A stretch of 64,000 nucleotides of DNA from NCBI GenBank assembly GCA_043747555.1, contig JAYTOY010000084.1, positions 36,094 to 100,093 of the forward strand, given 5' to 3'. Shown here piece by piece: positions 34,821-43,214 of this stretch. The translations under genes were made by a program, and so were the position numbers. The notes below the pieces were generated by a model. The model was not told where the DNA came from and made no database searches. It saw nothing but the letters and a program-made list of their open reading frames with translations. Position 1 is the first letter of the stretch. Each line of letters starts with the position of its first letter. The DNA comes from JAYWDA01 sp043747555 (GTDB lineage: Bacteria > Bdellovibrionota > Bdellovibrionia > Bdellovibrionales > Bdellovibrionaceae).

Positions 34821-35313
34821 GATGTCTTGGAGGGTAACATTGAGTTGAGGGGCTCACAAGAAAATGCGGTGGGTGGCTATGTGCAAAATGTCTTTTTTGG
34901 AAAGCGGCGGGTCTGATGAGGCATCAATTAGAATTTATAGATCAGATTTTGGTGAAAATACGACTGGCGAATTAGGTGCGAGTCGAAGCCGCCGAAGTGA
35001 AGAGCGGGCTCCGCAGCGGAGCCCGCTCTGTGAATTGAACGTAGGAGCTGCGTTATTTAATTTATTTTTTTAAATATTTATAAAATAGTTCTTGCGGGGG
35101 CTTTTCGTGTCTCTCAATTAAATTACGTTTAAGGATAAGAATATTTTTGATCCGGGTAGCGTTGATGTAAATTGAATTGATCACAAGTGAATTATGAGCC
35201 TCCTAGCTAGCAAATTTTAAGTTTCTAAAAAAGTAAATCTGCTGCAAGAAAACCTAAAATTTGCATTCAAAATTCCATGGTATGGTCTTTTTAGTTTTTA
35301 AAAAGGAGACAAA
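34821..35313. other. Long intergenic region with one strong palindrome
   Basis: This 490-base stretch between hisS and HNH relic 2 holds no gene I can support. Two short ORFs here lack ribosome-binding sites and family resemblance. Its only clear structure is the GC-rich palindrome at 35001-35029. The segment before relic 2 is AT-rich, with an AAAGGAG site before the relic start. Confidence 0.6.
35001..35029. repeat. 29-base near-perfect GC-rich palindrome
   Basis: AGAGCGGGCTCCGC is followed by one base and its exact reverse complement. No T-run follows, so it is not a standard terminator. The GC content stands out from the surrounding AT-rich DNA. It could be a REP-type element or a hairpin left by a small mobile sequence. 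Confidence 0.7.
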
Positions 35314-35791
35314 ATGGAATTAACTTTTGCAGCAGAGAAATTAAATTTTGAGCAAGAAAATCTGAATTCAAAGTCAATTATATATCAAGATAATAACTAT
35401 AATCTAAAATATATTTCCAACGACGATCTGCTGTTTAGAACTGAGAATCTTGTTCAAACCGAACGTAAGATTATGCACCTAGTTTTATCGCATATTCTAG
35501 AAATCATGAATCGTAAACTTTATGCTGATCTTGGCTTTGATAGTATGTACGAATCCATCCGCACAAAAGCGCGCGCCGATTTCAGTGCATATAAAAAGGG
35601 AGATCTTTTCTAAGGCCCAAGGGTGTTGCCAATACATTAGCTCGGATGGACGCCGCTGCGGATCTCAGTTTCAACTTCAAATTGATCATATCGTGCCGGT
35701 CAACTGGGGCGGGCGAAATGCATCAGATAATCTTCAGCTGCTTTGTCGGACTGATAATCTTTTATTAGCTCGGCATATGGGCCTGCATTAG
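35314..35791 (+). pseudogene. Decayed HNH endonuclease gene (relic 2, both ends kept, middle deleted)
   Basis: The first frame (35314-35613, AAAGGAG upstream) starts well and reads NLVQTERKIMHLVLSHI and NRKLYADLGFDSMYE, the N-terminal part of Bdellovibrio-type HNH proteins as I recall them. It then runs into unrelated codons and stops. A second frame, from about 35564 to 35791, gives ISVHIKREIFSKAQGCC, RCGSQ, LQIDHIVPVNWGG and NLQLLCRT, the HNH domain. The join at about 35555-35575 fits one large internal deletion that shifted frame. The relic is still preceded by a usable ribosome-binding site. Confidence 0.75.
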
Positions 35792-35890
35792 TCAGTGCGT
35801 GGTGGGCCAAATGCAGTTACCGAACGCGGATGGAATTCAAATGGTAATTTTTACAATTCAGTCGAAGGGATCGTTTATAAAGGCCCGTAA
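35792..35890 (+). other. Coding-like remnant after relic 2
   Basis: In the same frame as the HNH end, directly after its TAG, 32 further sense codons run to a TAA and give a glycine/asparagine-rich peptide (RGGPNAVTERGWNSNGN...). It may be part of a degraded gene or chance. The rest of the gap, to 36107, shows nothing definite. Confidence 0.3.
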
Positions 35891-36107
35891 AGACATAATT
35901 AAGTCGGCACGCAATTATTCCCAAGGTCCCCCATCAGCCTGTGATATTATTCCTGAGTCTTGATCAGGCACAGCAAAACGAAATTTATTTTGTTGCTAAA
36001 CAATCAAGGGCTGTGGTTTGTAGGAAGTGGCTTTCAAGTATAAGCCGACAATACGGGTCGGTGTTTCTACCACACGCCATAAATGTGTGTCTATTTGGGG
36101 TGATAAG

Positions 36108-36608
36108 ATGTTCTCTAAGCAAAGTGTTTTCGCTGGCTTATTCGTTGTCTTAAGTGTGTTCTCAGCTGAGGCTAGAACTAGATCTCAAGGCTTTCCCTTA
36201 AAACCTGATTCACAAGTGACGCCGGGCGATCTTTGCCAACGGCCAACAGCTCGTCGCTATCCTGAAGGCATTAATTACTGCGAACGCGATGTCGAGTCAG
36301 AAACTAAGCGAATGGTGATTGAAGTTTACCAATCAAAATTGGGTTACAACATCATGGGTAACGGACGCGCTAACTTTAAAATTGATCATTATATTCCGCT
36401 GTGCATGGGTGGCAGCAATGAGCCTAAAAATTTATGGCCGCAGCACAAGTCCGTTTACATGCAAACAGATCCATTAGAGCCTTTGTTGTGCGAAAAAATG
36501 GCCAGTGGAAGTCTTCGGCAACAAGATGCTGTGAAGCTTATCATTCGTGCGAAGAATGATTTCAGTCAGATCCCAGCTGTTATGAAATATGTCAGCGGTT
36601 TAAGATAA
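36108..36608 (+). CDS. Secreted HNH-type nuclease-like protein
   Basis: From ATG 36108 (GGGG seven bases upstream) a signal peptide (MFSKQSVFAGLFVVLSVFSAEA) leads to a 145-residue domain with FKIDHYIPLCMGGSNEPKNLW, the DH...N core of HNH nucleases, and four cysteines. This fold cuts DNA using one metal ion. Export suggests use on foreign or prey DNA, or as a toxin; inferred. It is intact, unlike the two cytoplasmic HNH relics in the window, and not clearly related to them. A strong terminator follows. Confidence 0.8.
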   Translation: MFSKQSVFAGLFVVLSVFSAEARTRSQGFPLKPDSQVTPGDLCQRPTARRYPEGINYCERDVESETKRMVIEVYQSKLGYNIMGNGRANFKIDHYIPLCMGGSNEPKNLWPQHKSVYMQTDPLEPLLCEKMASGSLRQQDAVKLIIRAKNDFSQIPAVMKYVSGLR

Positions 36609-36619
36609 CCGCTTTTTTT
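36594..36619 (+). terminator. Intrinsic terminator
   Basis: AGCGGTT and AACCGCT form a 7-bp stem followed by seven T. It overlaps the last codons and stop of the secreted HNH gene. Confidence 0.9.
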
Positions 36620-36631
36620 CTTAAAAATTTC

Positions 36632-38461
36632 TTAGGCGACTTTGACCTTATCAACTTTTTCAGCTTTGTAGTCTGAATAAGGCGTGGAAATTTCAATCAT
36701 TTTTCCACTCTCATCTTTGTAGCCGCGCACTTTATAAAGTTTTAAAGCTTCAGTTCGGCCTTTAACTTCAGCCGCGCCGGCATATTCAACTTTAAAATCT
36801 TCACCGACTTTTTCAAAAACAGTATCACTGATCAGTAGATCGGTTCCAAAGGCTTTGGTGGAAGCTTCAATTCGCGATCCCGTATTCACAGTGTTCCCGA
36901 TTACGGTGTATTCCATCCGCTCATCAGACCCGATTGTCCCCGAAATGGCATCGCCGGCATGTAAGCCCATTCCGATGGCAATCGGGGGTTCATTCCGGGC
37001 AATTCTCTTAATATTTAATTCATTCAAAGCAACACGCATCTCTAAACAGGCCTTTAAGGCTAGGTGAGCATCTTTATCAGAACCCTTGGGTGCTCCCCAA
37101 ACAGCCATGATCGCATCGCCAATAAATTTATCCACAACGCCTTTGTTTTTGTTAATGATTCCCACCATCACTGCAAAGTATTCATTCAACATGGCGACGA
37201 CTTCTTCGGGAGAACGATTTTCTGAGAAGGCCGTAAAGCCACGGATATCAGAAAAGAAGATCACCACTTTTTTATTTTGGCCACCTACGCCAATATCATT
37301 TTGCATCAGATCATCTGTGACTGAAGAGCCATGAAACTTAGAAAAAAGTGTTTTCACTTTATCGCGTTCTTTAAGGCCTTCGGTCATATTATCAAAAGCT
37401 TCGGCCAACTCTCCGACCTCGTCTTTAAAAACTGATTTAACTCTGTCCTTGGCTTTCACGTCAAAATTTCCCTTTGAAACGACACCAATTAATTCCACCA
37501 AAGCTTCAATCGGGGAGGTGAGTGACATCGAGAATAAAAAGATGACAAATAAAGAACCAGATAAAAATATTCCAGCAATATAAAAAGCTTCTCGTTTCAC
37601 TTCTTGGGCCGGCTCTAAAATAATTTTCTCAGAAATTTGCGAAAAAACTGTCACCCCATAAGAAATTTTAGCGTAGGCTCCGAAAAATTTTTCTTTTGCA
37701 TCAGGTTCCATAAATGCTTTTTGTGCATTAGCCGACTGGCTAACAGCAGCGGCTGCGACGATTTCATTTTTAGAAACATCGGTTTGAGCGATGGCCCTTT
37801 TCTCATCGTTATGAGCTAGTAAGATACCTTTACTGTCGGTCATAAAGTAGGTTCGCTCTTTAGTTTCAGCGAAAGGTTTCAGGAGCACAGCCAAATCAAT
37901 ATCTACGACAGCAATATGGGTAATCCTTTTTGTCATCGGATCAGTGACAATGGGAATTCCCATTGTAAACATAGGAGGCCCATTAGGATAAGATGAATTT
38001 TTAATTTCGACTTTTTGTTGAGCCACATTTCGAAGAGGGAACTGCTGTAGGTTCCTCACTTTGGAAATGTACTTTGAATCCAAGTTGTAAGCTTTTAAAG
38101 CTTCCTCTTTCACCCGCAAGCCCACGGGCAAAAAAGAGGCGCCATCGACTTTATAAATTTCAATAGCAATAAAGTTTTTATCCCGTTTGAAGTTAATTTC
38201 AAAATCTTCGTTGATGATATTTTCTTGGCCGACCATTTTGTAAAGCATAAGCGAAGTGGTTTTCGATTTGTCATAAAGATTTGTAAGGATGTTATCGACT
38301 TCGGTGGCCCGCGCTTTTGCAAAATCTAGATTCAAAGTCTCTTCACGCTCGCGGGAAGTATTTTCGAAATATTTCGAACTTCGTAGCGCGATCGGGGCGG
38401 TGACCCCAATGAGCAGGGCTATCGTGATCACAATTAATTTTATCGAAATCGGTATCCTCAT
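36632..38461 (-). CDS. Membrane-bound class III adenylate cyclase with Cache-like sensor and HAMP
   Basis: Order: transmembrane helix (about 8-25), periplasmic Cache-like sensor (about 30-285), second helix (about 288-310), HAMP (about 312-365), then a class III cyclase domain. Both metal aspartates (FFSDIRGF near 400, FIGDAIMAVWG near 448), the adenine-selecting lysine region (VDKFIGD) and the NTVNTGSRIEAS transition-state residues (near 527) are present, so it should be active, probably making cAMP. ATG 38461 has GAGG seven bases upstream. It is last in an operon after the FecR and Fn3-barrel genes, six bases from the latter. Confidence 0.92.
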   Translation of the reverse strand: MRIPISIKLIVITIALLIGVTAPIALRSSKYFENTSREREETLNLDFAKARATEVDNILTNLYDKSKTTSLMLYKMVGQENIINEDFEINFKRDKNFIAIEIYKVDGASFLPVGLRVKEEALKAYNLDSKYISKVRNLQQFPLRNVAQQKVEIKNSSYPNGPPMFTMGIPIVTDPMTKRITHIAVVDIDLAVLLKPFAETKERTYFMTDSKGILLAHNDEKRAIAQTDVSKNEIVAAAAVSQSANAQKAFMEPDAKEKFFGAYAKISYGVTVFSQISEKIILEPAQEVKREAFYIAGIFLSGSLFVIFLFSMSLTSPIEALVELIGVVSKGNFDVKAKDRVKSVFKDEVGELAEAFDNMTEGLKERDKVKTLFSKFHGSSVTDDLMQNDIGVGGQNKKVVIFFSDIRGFTAFSENRSPEEVVAMLNEYFAVMVGIINKNKGVVDKFIGDAIMAVWGAPKGSDKDAHLALKACLEMRVALNELNIKRIARNEPPIAIGMGLHAGDAISGTIGSDERMEYTVIGNTVNTGSRIEASTKAFGTDLLISDTVFEKVGEDFKVEYAGAAEVKGRTEALKLYKVRGYKDESGKMIEISTPYSDYKAEKVDKVKVA

Positions 38462-38470
38462 CACATCACC

Positions 38471-40078
38471 TCAAAAAGCATACTCTGCAAAAAAGTTCAG
38501 ATAATCACCTTGGACAACAGATTCATTATTTCCAGATCCAGAGCTTGAAGAAAACTGCGAGTTTAAAGCTCCTGCTTTGTACCTAATTTTATCCTCACGC
38601 CGTGCATATCCAGCAAGGCCCGTGAAGCGACTATTGAAACGCCAGCTGCCTAAGAATCCGAATTGTGTTGATATCGAAGGATCAATCCCTTGGCCGTTCG
38701 GAGTTTTTACTTTAAGGGCACTGATATAAATATGTGCATTGGCTTGCAGTCCTAACTTAGGAGTCATTGAATGCCAGTATTCTGCACCAAGATGAGGGCC
38801 CACTGTCGCAATCAATTCATTGCTGGTAGTCCCTGCAAAAGCATTCCCGACGGTGCCTGGGATTTCTTTGTAATAAAGCCCTGTATGAGCGCGAATTTCA
38901 CCGCGCTCGCCGACAGTTTTTTTCCATATGGCGGATGCTTCAAGGGACGCAAAAGTTAAATTTGTGCCTTCATAAACAAAACCGCTCAAATCCATAATAG
39001 ATAAGAACCCCCACGAAGAAGTGGGACTGAACCAACCCAATCCTAGCCGGCCGGTCCCGCCAATCGCATTGTAGCTGAGAGCTGTCTGAGTCTCTTGCGA
39101 CACTGAAGTGTAATTAATTTGTGTGATTAAATAACTTGCGATTCCGAACCAGCCAGTGACTCGATCGATTGATTTTCGAACCATGGCTGTGTATTCAGCG
39201 GCAGGTGTTCGAAGACCGTTTCGAACCTTGAAGGTTTGCATTGAAACTTCTGAATTTTGTCGTAACGATGATTTAGCACGGACTGAAATTTTGTAGTCTC
39301 CGCCGGGAGCATTTTCTCTTAAAGAAATAATTTCTTCCTTTTGATCTTTACCATTTAAAATGGGTTCCCATTTTTTTTCTTTTTTATCATATCGACTGAC
39401 GATAAAGTCGAAGCGATCTGCAAAAGCAGGCTTAGACCATTTTATTTCTCTGACAAAATCTGATTCAGGTTTTTCAATTTGTGGTTTTTCAAGTTTTGCG
39501 GCTAGTAAGGTGAATTGCCCGACAGAGACAGCGTCGCTATTAATGCCAGCGGAGTTCTTTGCAGAGACCTTCCAGCTAAAACGGGTGGCCACTGGCAATT
39601 TAATTTTATAATTCGTTTGTGTGATTGACTCGACTTTATCTAGCTTGCCATCTTCGCTATGAACTTCAAATTGATAGGTATCAGCGCCCCCGACGGGCGC
39701 CCATACGAAATTAATTTCTTCAAATTCAACTTCTTTACTCTTTAGATCGGCATTGACTGCTGGTGATTTTAAGACAACATTTTCTAAATTAACATCGAAA
39801 TCAATCGGTGCGCCCCAATCGCCAGGAACGCCGCGACCATCGACCGCCCGCAATTTCATTTGGTATTTGCCAGCTGAAAGTCGACCGTTCCAGGCCGCCT
39901 CTTTAACTTTAAAGCTGAACTTTTTAGAGTCTTTTTTATTACTTTGAAAAATTTCAAGATCATAAGATTTGGCATTGTCGATGGTTTCCCATTCAAAGTT
40001 GACTAGACGGCGATAGGTCTCGGATAGAGCTACCTCCGAAATCAGTAAGAATGTAAAAATCAAAAACAAAGATCGCAT
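38471..40078 (-). CDS. Fn3-like repeats plus outer-membrane barrel
   Basis: A signal peptide (MRSLFLIFTFLLISEVALS) is followed by three fibronectin-III-like modules (about residues 22-100, 108-195, 198-290), each with the pattern W..V.GA..Y..E and strand-rich ends. The last 230 residues are alternating strands ending in YLNFFAEYAF with a C-terminal Phe, a barrel signature. The modules resemble those of the FecR protein encoded just upstream (two bases away), so the two proteins may interlock in the periplasm. Confidence 0.78.
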   Translation of the reverse strand: MRSLFLIFTFLLISEVALSETYRRLVNFEWETIDNAKSYDLEIFQSNKKDSKKFSFKVKEAAWNGRLSAGKYQMKLRAVDGRGVPGDWGAPIDFDVNLENVVLKSPAVNADLKSKEVEFEEINFVWAPVGGADTYQFEVHSEDGKLDKVESITQTNYKIKLPVATRFSWKVSAKNSAGINSDAVSVGQFTLLAAKLEKPQIEKPESDFVREIKWSKPAFADRFDFIVSRYDKKEKKWEPILNGKDQKEEIISLRENAPGGDYKISVRAKSSLRQNSEVSMQTFKVRNGLRTPAAEYTAMVRKSIDRVTGWFGIASYLITQINYTSVSQETQTALSYNAIGGTGRLGLGWFSPTSSWGFLSIMDLSGFVYEGTNLTFASLEASAIWKKTVGERGEIRAHTGLYYKEIPGTVGNAFAGTTSNELIATVGPHLGAEYWHSMTPKLGLQANAHIYISALKVKTPNGQGIDPSISTQFGFLGSWRFNSRFTGLAGYARREDKIRYKAGALNSQFSSSSGSGNNESVVQGDYLNFFAEYAF

Positions 40079-40080
40079 GC

Positions 40081-41901
40081 CTAATTCACCTTAATTTTCT
40101 TTAATTTTGGCGCCAGAATATTGGATCGATCAGGAACAACTAAGGTCCGTTGATCAGCTTCTTTTCCCGTTCTGCCAAATTGGTCAACAGCGACGAGCTT
40201 AATAAGATATTCGCCAGGTAAAAGATTTTTCAAACTTGTCGAGCTGCCTTGATATCTTTTTTTCGCAAGCTCTTTGCCGTCTTTATTCGCAACAACCAGT
40301 TCATACTCTTTTGCGCCTTCTAGAGGCTGCCATTGAATTTCAGAGCGGCCATCATTTTGGGATTTTAAGATACCTTCTAATGGAAGTATTTTAGGAGCTG
40401 CTAAAAGAGGTAGCGCCAGGGACTGAATATTTTTTGGGTCCGATCGACCAATTGTTTCCCCGTTTTTATCAAGGGCTTCAACGGAAGCAATATATCGACC
40501 GCCTTTTGACAGAGAAGCTTTAAATTGAGGCTCTTTACTTTGAAATTTTAAAGCATCATCAGGACTTCCCTCGGCTTCAACAATCTTAAGTTTGAAACTG
40601 ACAATATCTTCCTGCCTATTTTCTGGTTTCCAACTTAATTGAAGCTCAGGATTTTCAATATAATATTGATTCAACATTTTTTCTGGAATAGTCCATGCAA
40701 TTCGGACAGGGTCTTTGGCTTGAAGTTTTGTCAGGCTAAATTTTTGAATTTTCCCAACGATGGGTTTGTCGCTGTCTGGGTAGTAAGCACTGACGCGCCA
40801 AAAATATTCACCTTCTTTAAGATTGGACATGCTGTAAGAGTCTTCCGAGGTGAAAGACTTATTGGCCAACCGCGCTTTTAAATTGCGATCGGTCGCAACT
40901 TCTAAAGTGACACGCTCGGCTTCATCGCCTTTTTGCCATTTTAAAATGAGGCTTGTCGGAAACTTATCGACAGGGATTCCCGCATCAGCCAAAGGGAAAG
41001 TGATGGTTGGTGCATAGCGCGCCAGAAACTCTGTTTTAAAAATTGAACTCTCGCCTTTGACTTCATTTGTTTTTGGATCTTTGGCGACTAATTTCCAAAA
41101 GTATTTTCCAATTGTAAATTTGGCTTGTAGATCAGTCCCGCCAGGCAACTCACTGGCCGCCCAATCCTTTAATTCTTTTCTTGTCGGTCCTGCCATCAGC
41201 GAAACTTTGTATTGTGAAGGAAAACCTTTCCATTTAAAAGCAACCAATTGATTGCCTTCAGGATCAAGATAGTAAGGTTTCTGAGGAGCTGGTGAAAGCA
41301 CTTCAATTTTTAAACTTTCAGAAGATCCCATGGCCGTTGTACCTTGAGTGACCTCTTTGCTTTTTCCATTTTTATCTTTAATGGTCGCTTTACCTTCCAA
41401 AACTTGCAGGTCAACACCAGTGCCTTTGCCTTTTGATAACGAGGCCGACGCACCACTCAGATCAACTTTATTTCCATTCGAGTTTAAGATCAGACCCGGA
41501 GAATTGGCTGTGTTGGCTCCATTTTTAGCGTTAACAAAAACGCTACCTTCCATCAGATCTAGAGCAATTTCACCTTGGGATTTTTGCAAAATCACCAATG
41601 AATCGGGCTCTAAATCGATGTACCGTCCATCTTCAAACTGAATTCGAATTTCGCCGCGGCTGGAAGTTCTGATGCTTTCATTGTTGTAAAGATTGTCGCC
41701 GGTTTTAAGCTCTTGCCACAGTAAGCGGGTCGCTGATTTTTTCTTTACTTCATCGCCGATGCGGCCCACCTGAGCTAAAGGAGCTTCGCTGCTGGCGCGG
41801 TTCTTATCGGGCGCAGTGGATCTATACCAGAAATATGTTGCAGCAAAGCACGAACACGACAGCAGTGCGGCCCATGCTAAACGTTTCCACTGTGATCTCA
41901 T
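40081..41901 (-). CDS. FecR-domain protein with Fn3-like repeats
   Basis: An N-terminal membrane anchor (about residues 8-26) is followed by a FecR domain (about 45-190: LKTGDNLYNNESIRTSSRGEIRIQFEDG, part of which is typical) and four Fn3-like modules to the C-terminus. FecR domains usually sense or transmit periplasmic signals to sigma regulators; here no sigma or anti-sigma gene is adjacent, but a cyclase is. GGAGG lies before the ATG. It leads the FecR / Fn3-barrel / cyclase operon. Confidence 0.85.
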   Translation of the reverse strand: MRSQWKRLAWAALLSCSCFAATYFWYRSTAPDKNRASSEAPLAQVGRIGDEVKKKSATRLLWQELKTGDNLYNNESIRTSSRGEIRIQFEDGRYIDLEPDSLVILQKSQGEIALDLMEGSVFVNAKNGANTANSPGLILNSNGNKVDLSGASASLSKGKGTGVDLQVLEGKATIKDKNGKSKEVTQGTTAMGSSESLKIEVLSPAPQKPYYLDPEGNQLVAFKWKGFPSQYKVSLMAGPTRKELKDWAASELPGGTDLQAKFTIGKYFWKLVAKDPKTNEVKGESSIFKTEFLARYAPTITFPLADAGIPVDKFPTSLILKWQKGDEAERVTLEVATDRNLKARLANKSFTSEDSYSMSNLKEGEYFWRVSAYYPDSDKPIVGKIQKFSLTKLQAKDPVRIAWTIPEKMLNQYYIENPELQLSWKPENRQEDIVSFKLKIVEAEGSPDDALKFQSKEPQFKASLSKGGRYIASVEALDKNGETIGRSDPKNIQSLALPLLAAPKILPLEGILKSQNDGRSEIQWQPLEGAKEYELVVANKDGKELAKKRYQGSSTSLKNLLPGEYLIKLVAVDQFGRTGKEADQRTLVVPDRSNILAPKLKKIKVN

Positions 41902-42022
41902 GTGAGACCTCCCTAAATAAAGTTATCGGTCTTTAAAGCTCAATAGTTAATAGGGTTTAGGCGCTTGAAGGGGTCTAGAGTTTTTGAGATGCACCCTAGA
42001 CAAAGATCGGCTATCTTTTGGT

Positions 42023-42508
42023 ATGGCCCAAGGCGCACAAGAGAAAAACTATATAACTCCCGCAGGATTAGCTGTTCTAAAAAAAGAATATACCTTCTTG
42101 CTGCATGACGAACGTCCTAAGGTCGTGGCAACGGTGACGTGGGCTGCCAGTAATGGCGATCGATCAGAAAATGCCGATTATATTTACGGAAAAAGAAGAT
42201 TGCGCGAAATAGATGGGAAGCTGCGATTCTTAAGGCAGCGAATCGAAGCCGCCGAGGTTGTAGACCCTGCGACTTTAAATCCAGATAAAATTGTTTTCGG
42301 GGCCACAGTTACAATCATCGACGAGGATGAAAAAATGATAACTTATCAGATTGTCGGAGAAGATGAGTTTGATATTAAACTTGGCAAAATATCTTGGAAA
42401 TCCCCGGTGGCAAAAGCCTTATTGGGGAAACGGGTCGGAGATGAAATCGCCATCCAAAAGCCGCAAGGAATTGACCACGTTACTATCGATAAAATTCAGT
42501 ATAAATAG
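42023..42508 (+). CDS. greB: Transcription elongation factor GreB
   Basis: From ATG 42023 the protein shows the GreB coiled-coil tip WAASNGDRSENADYIYGKRR, with the acidic and SENADY residues that enter the RNA polymerase channel, then the C-terminal FKBP-like domain (VGDEIAIQKP). GreB stimulates transcript cleavage in stalled polymerase. The upstream in-frame ATG 41984 would add 13 unrelated residues. There is no strong ribosome-binding site, so a short or leaderless transcript is possible. Confidence 0.93.
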   Translation: MAQGAQEKNYITPAGLAVLKKEYTFLLHDERPKVVATVTWAASNGDRSENADYIYGKRRLREIDGKLRFLRQRIEAAEVVDPATLNPDKIVFGATVTIIDEDEKMITYQIVGEDEFDIKLGKISWKSPVAKALLGKRVGDEIAIQKPQGIDHVTIDKIQYK

Positions 42509-42626
42509 GCATAAAACCCTCGCCAGGAGTAAATTTTCTAACGCTTGAATGAAAACTGATAAGGAACCTAAATCTGTGTTGCAAAGGGCCCCAGTTCTGG
42601 GCGACAACACGGACACGGAGGGGTCC

Positions 42627-43169
42627 ATGTTATCTAAGAATTTGAAATCTCAAGTTTTGTTAGTTTGTTTGCTCTTATCGTCTTTGGTCACCCAAGCGGG
42701 GCCGCGGGGTCATTATCAACCTAGAGACAACGATCGAGGCCGCAATAGCCATGAATCGCGCCGGGATCAAAGAAATTACAATCCTCCTTCTTCGGCTTCC
42801 CACAGCTACGGCGAAGGCACCGATGCGACGGACGATAGCGCTCTGATCGAAGCGATGCAGCGGGGCCGTACAGTGCAATTTTTAATGGCTGTCGATTTAG
42901 AGGTGGTTCAACTTTTAGCAGATGATAACAGCGGATTAAGACATCAAAAATGGATCGTTCGACTTTCTAACGGTCAAAAAGTACAAGCTGTTTATAATTC
43001 TGATATGTGTCCTCGGGTTCCTGTCAAAGTTGGAGACCGAGTGGCATTAGCCGGAATGTTTTTAATGACTGGGCAGGGCGGCTTGATGCATTGGTTGCAT
43101 CACGATCCTTCAGGTCGAAGGGCCGATGGCTTTGTCGAGCTTAACGGTCAACGTTACTGCGATAAATAG
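42627..43169 (+). CDS. Secreted DUF3465-like protein
   Basis: From ATG 42627 (GGAGG five bases upstream) a signal peptide is followed by a disordered Arg/Asn/Ser-rich stretch and a C-terminal domain reading QKWIVRLSNGQ, VKVGDRVALAGMF and MHWLHHDPSGRRADGFVEL. The last matches the DUF3465 family, an OB-like small domain of unknown function found in proteobacteria. An upstream ATG (42549) would destroy the signal peptide. A terminator follows. Confidence 0.8.
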   Translation: MLSKNLKSQVLLVCLLLSSLVTQAGPRGHYQPRDNDRGRNSHESRRDQRNYNPPSSASHSYGEGTDATDDSALIEAMQRGRTVQFLMAVDLEVVQLLADDNSGLRHQKWIVRLSNGQKVQAVYNSDMCPRVPVKVGDRVALAGMFLMTGQGGLMHWLHHDPSGRRADGFVELNGQRYCDK

Positions 43170-43176
43170 AATTAAA

Positions 43177-43207
43177 AAAAGCCACTTCTTGAGTGGCTTT
43201 TTTTTAT
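43177..43207. terminator. Bidirectional intrinsic terminator
   Basis: AAAAGCCACT and AGTGGCTTTT with loop TCTTG and A/T runs on both sides, between the convergent DUF3465 and glycosyltransferase genes. Confidence 0.9.
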
Positions 43208-43214
43208 CCAAAAT

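Noticed and set aside
35001..35029. Rho-independent terminator
   Set aside because: The stem is strong, but no T-run follows on either strand.
34864..35073. Plus-strand ORF of 69 residues across the GC-rich palindrome
   Set aside because: No ribosome-binding site, no family resemblance, and its codons are dictated by the palindrome.
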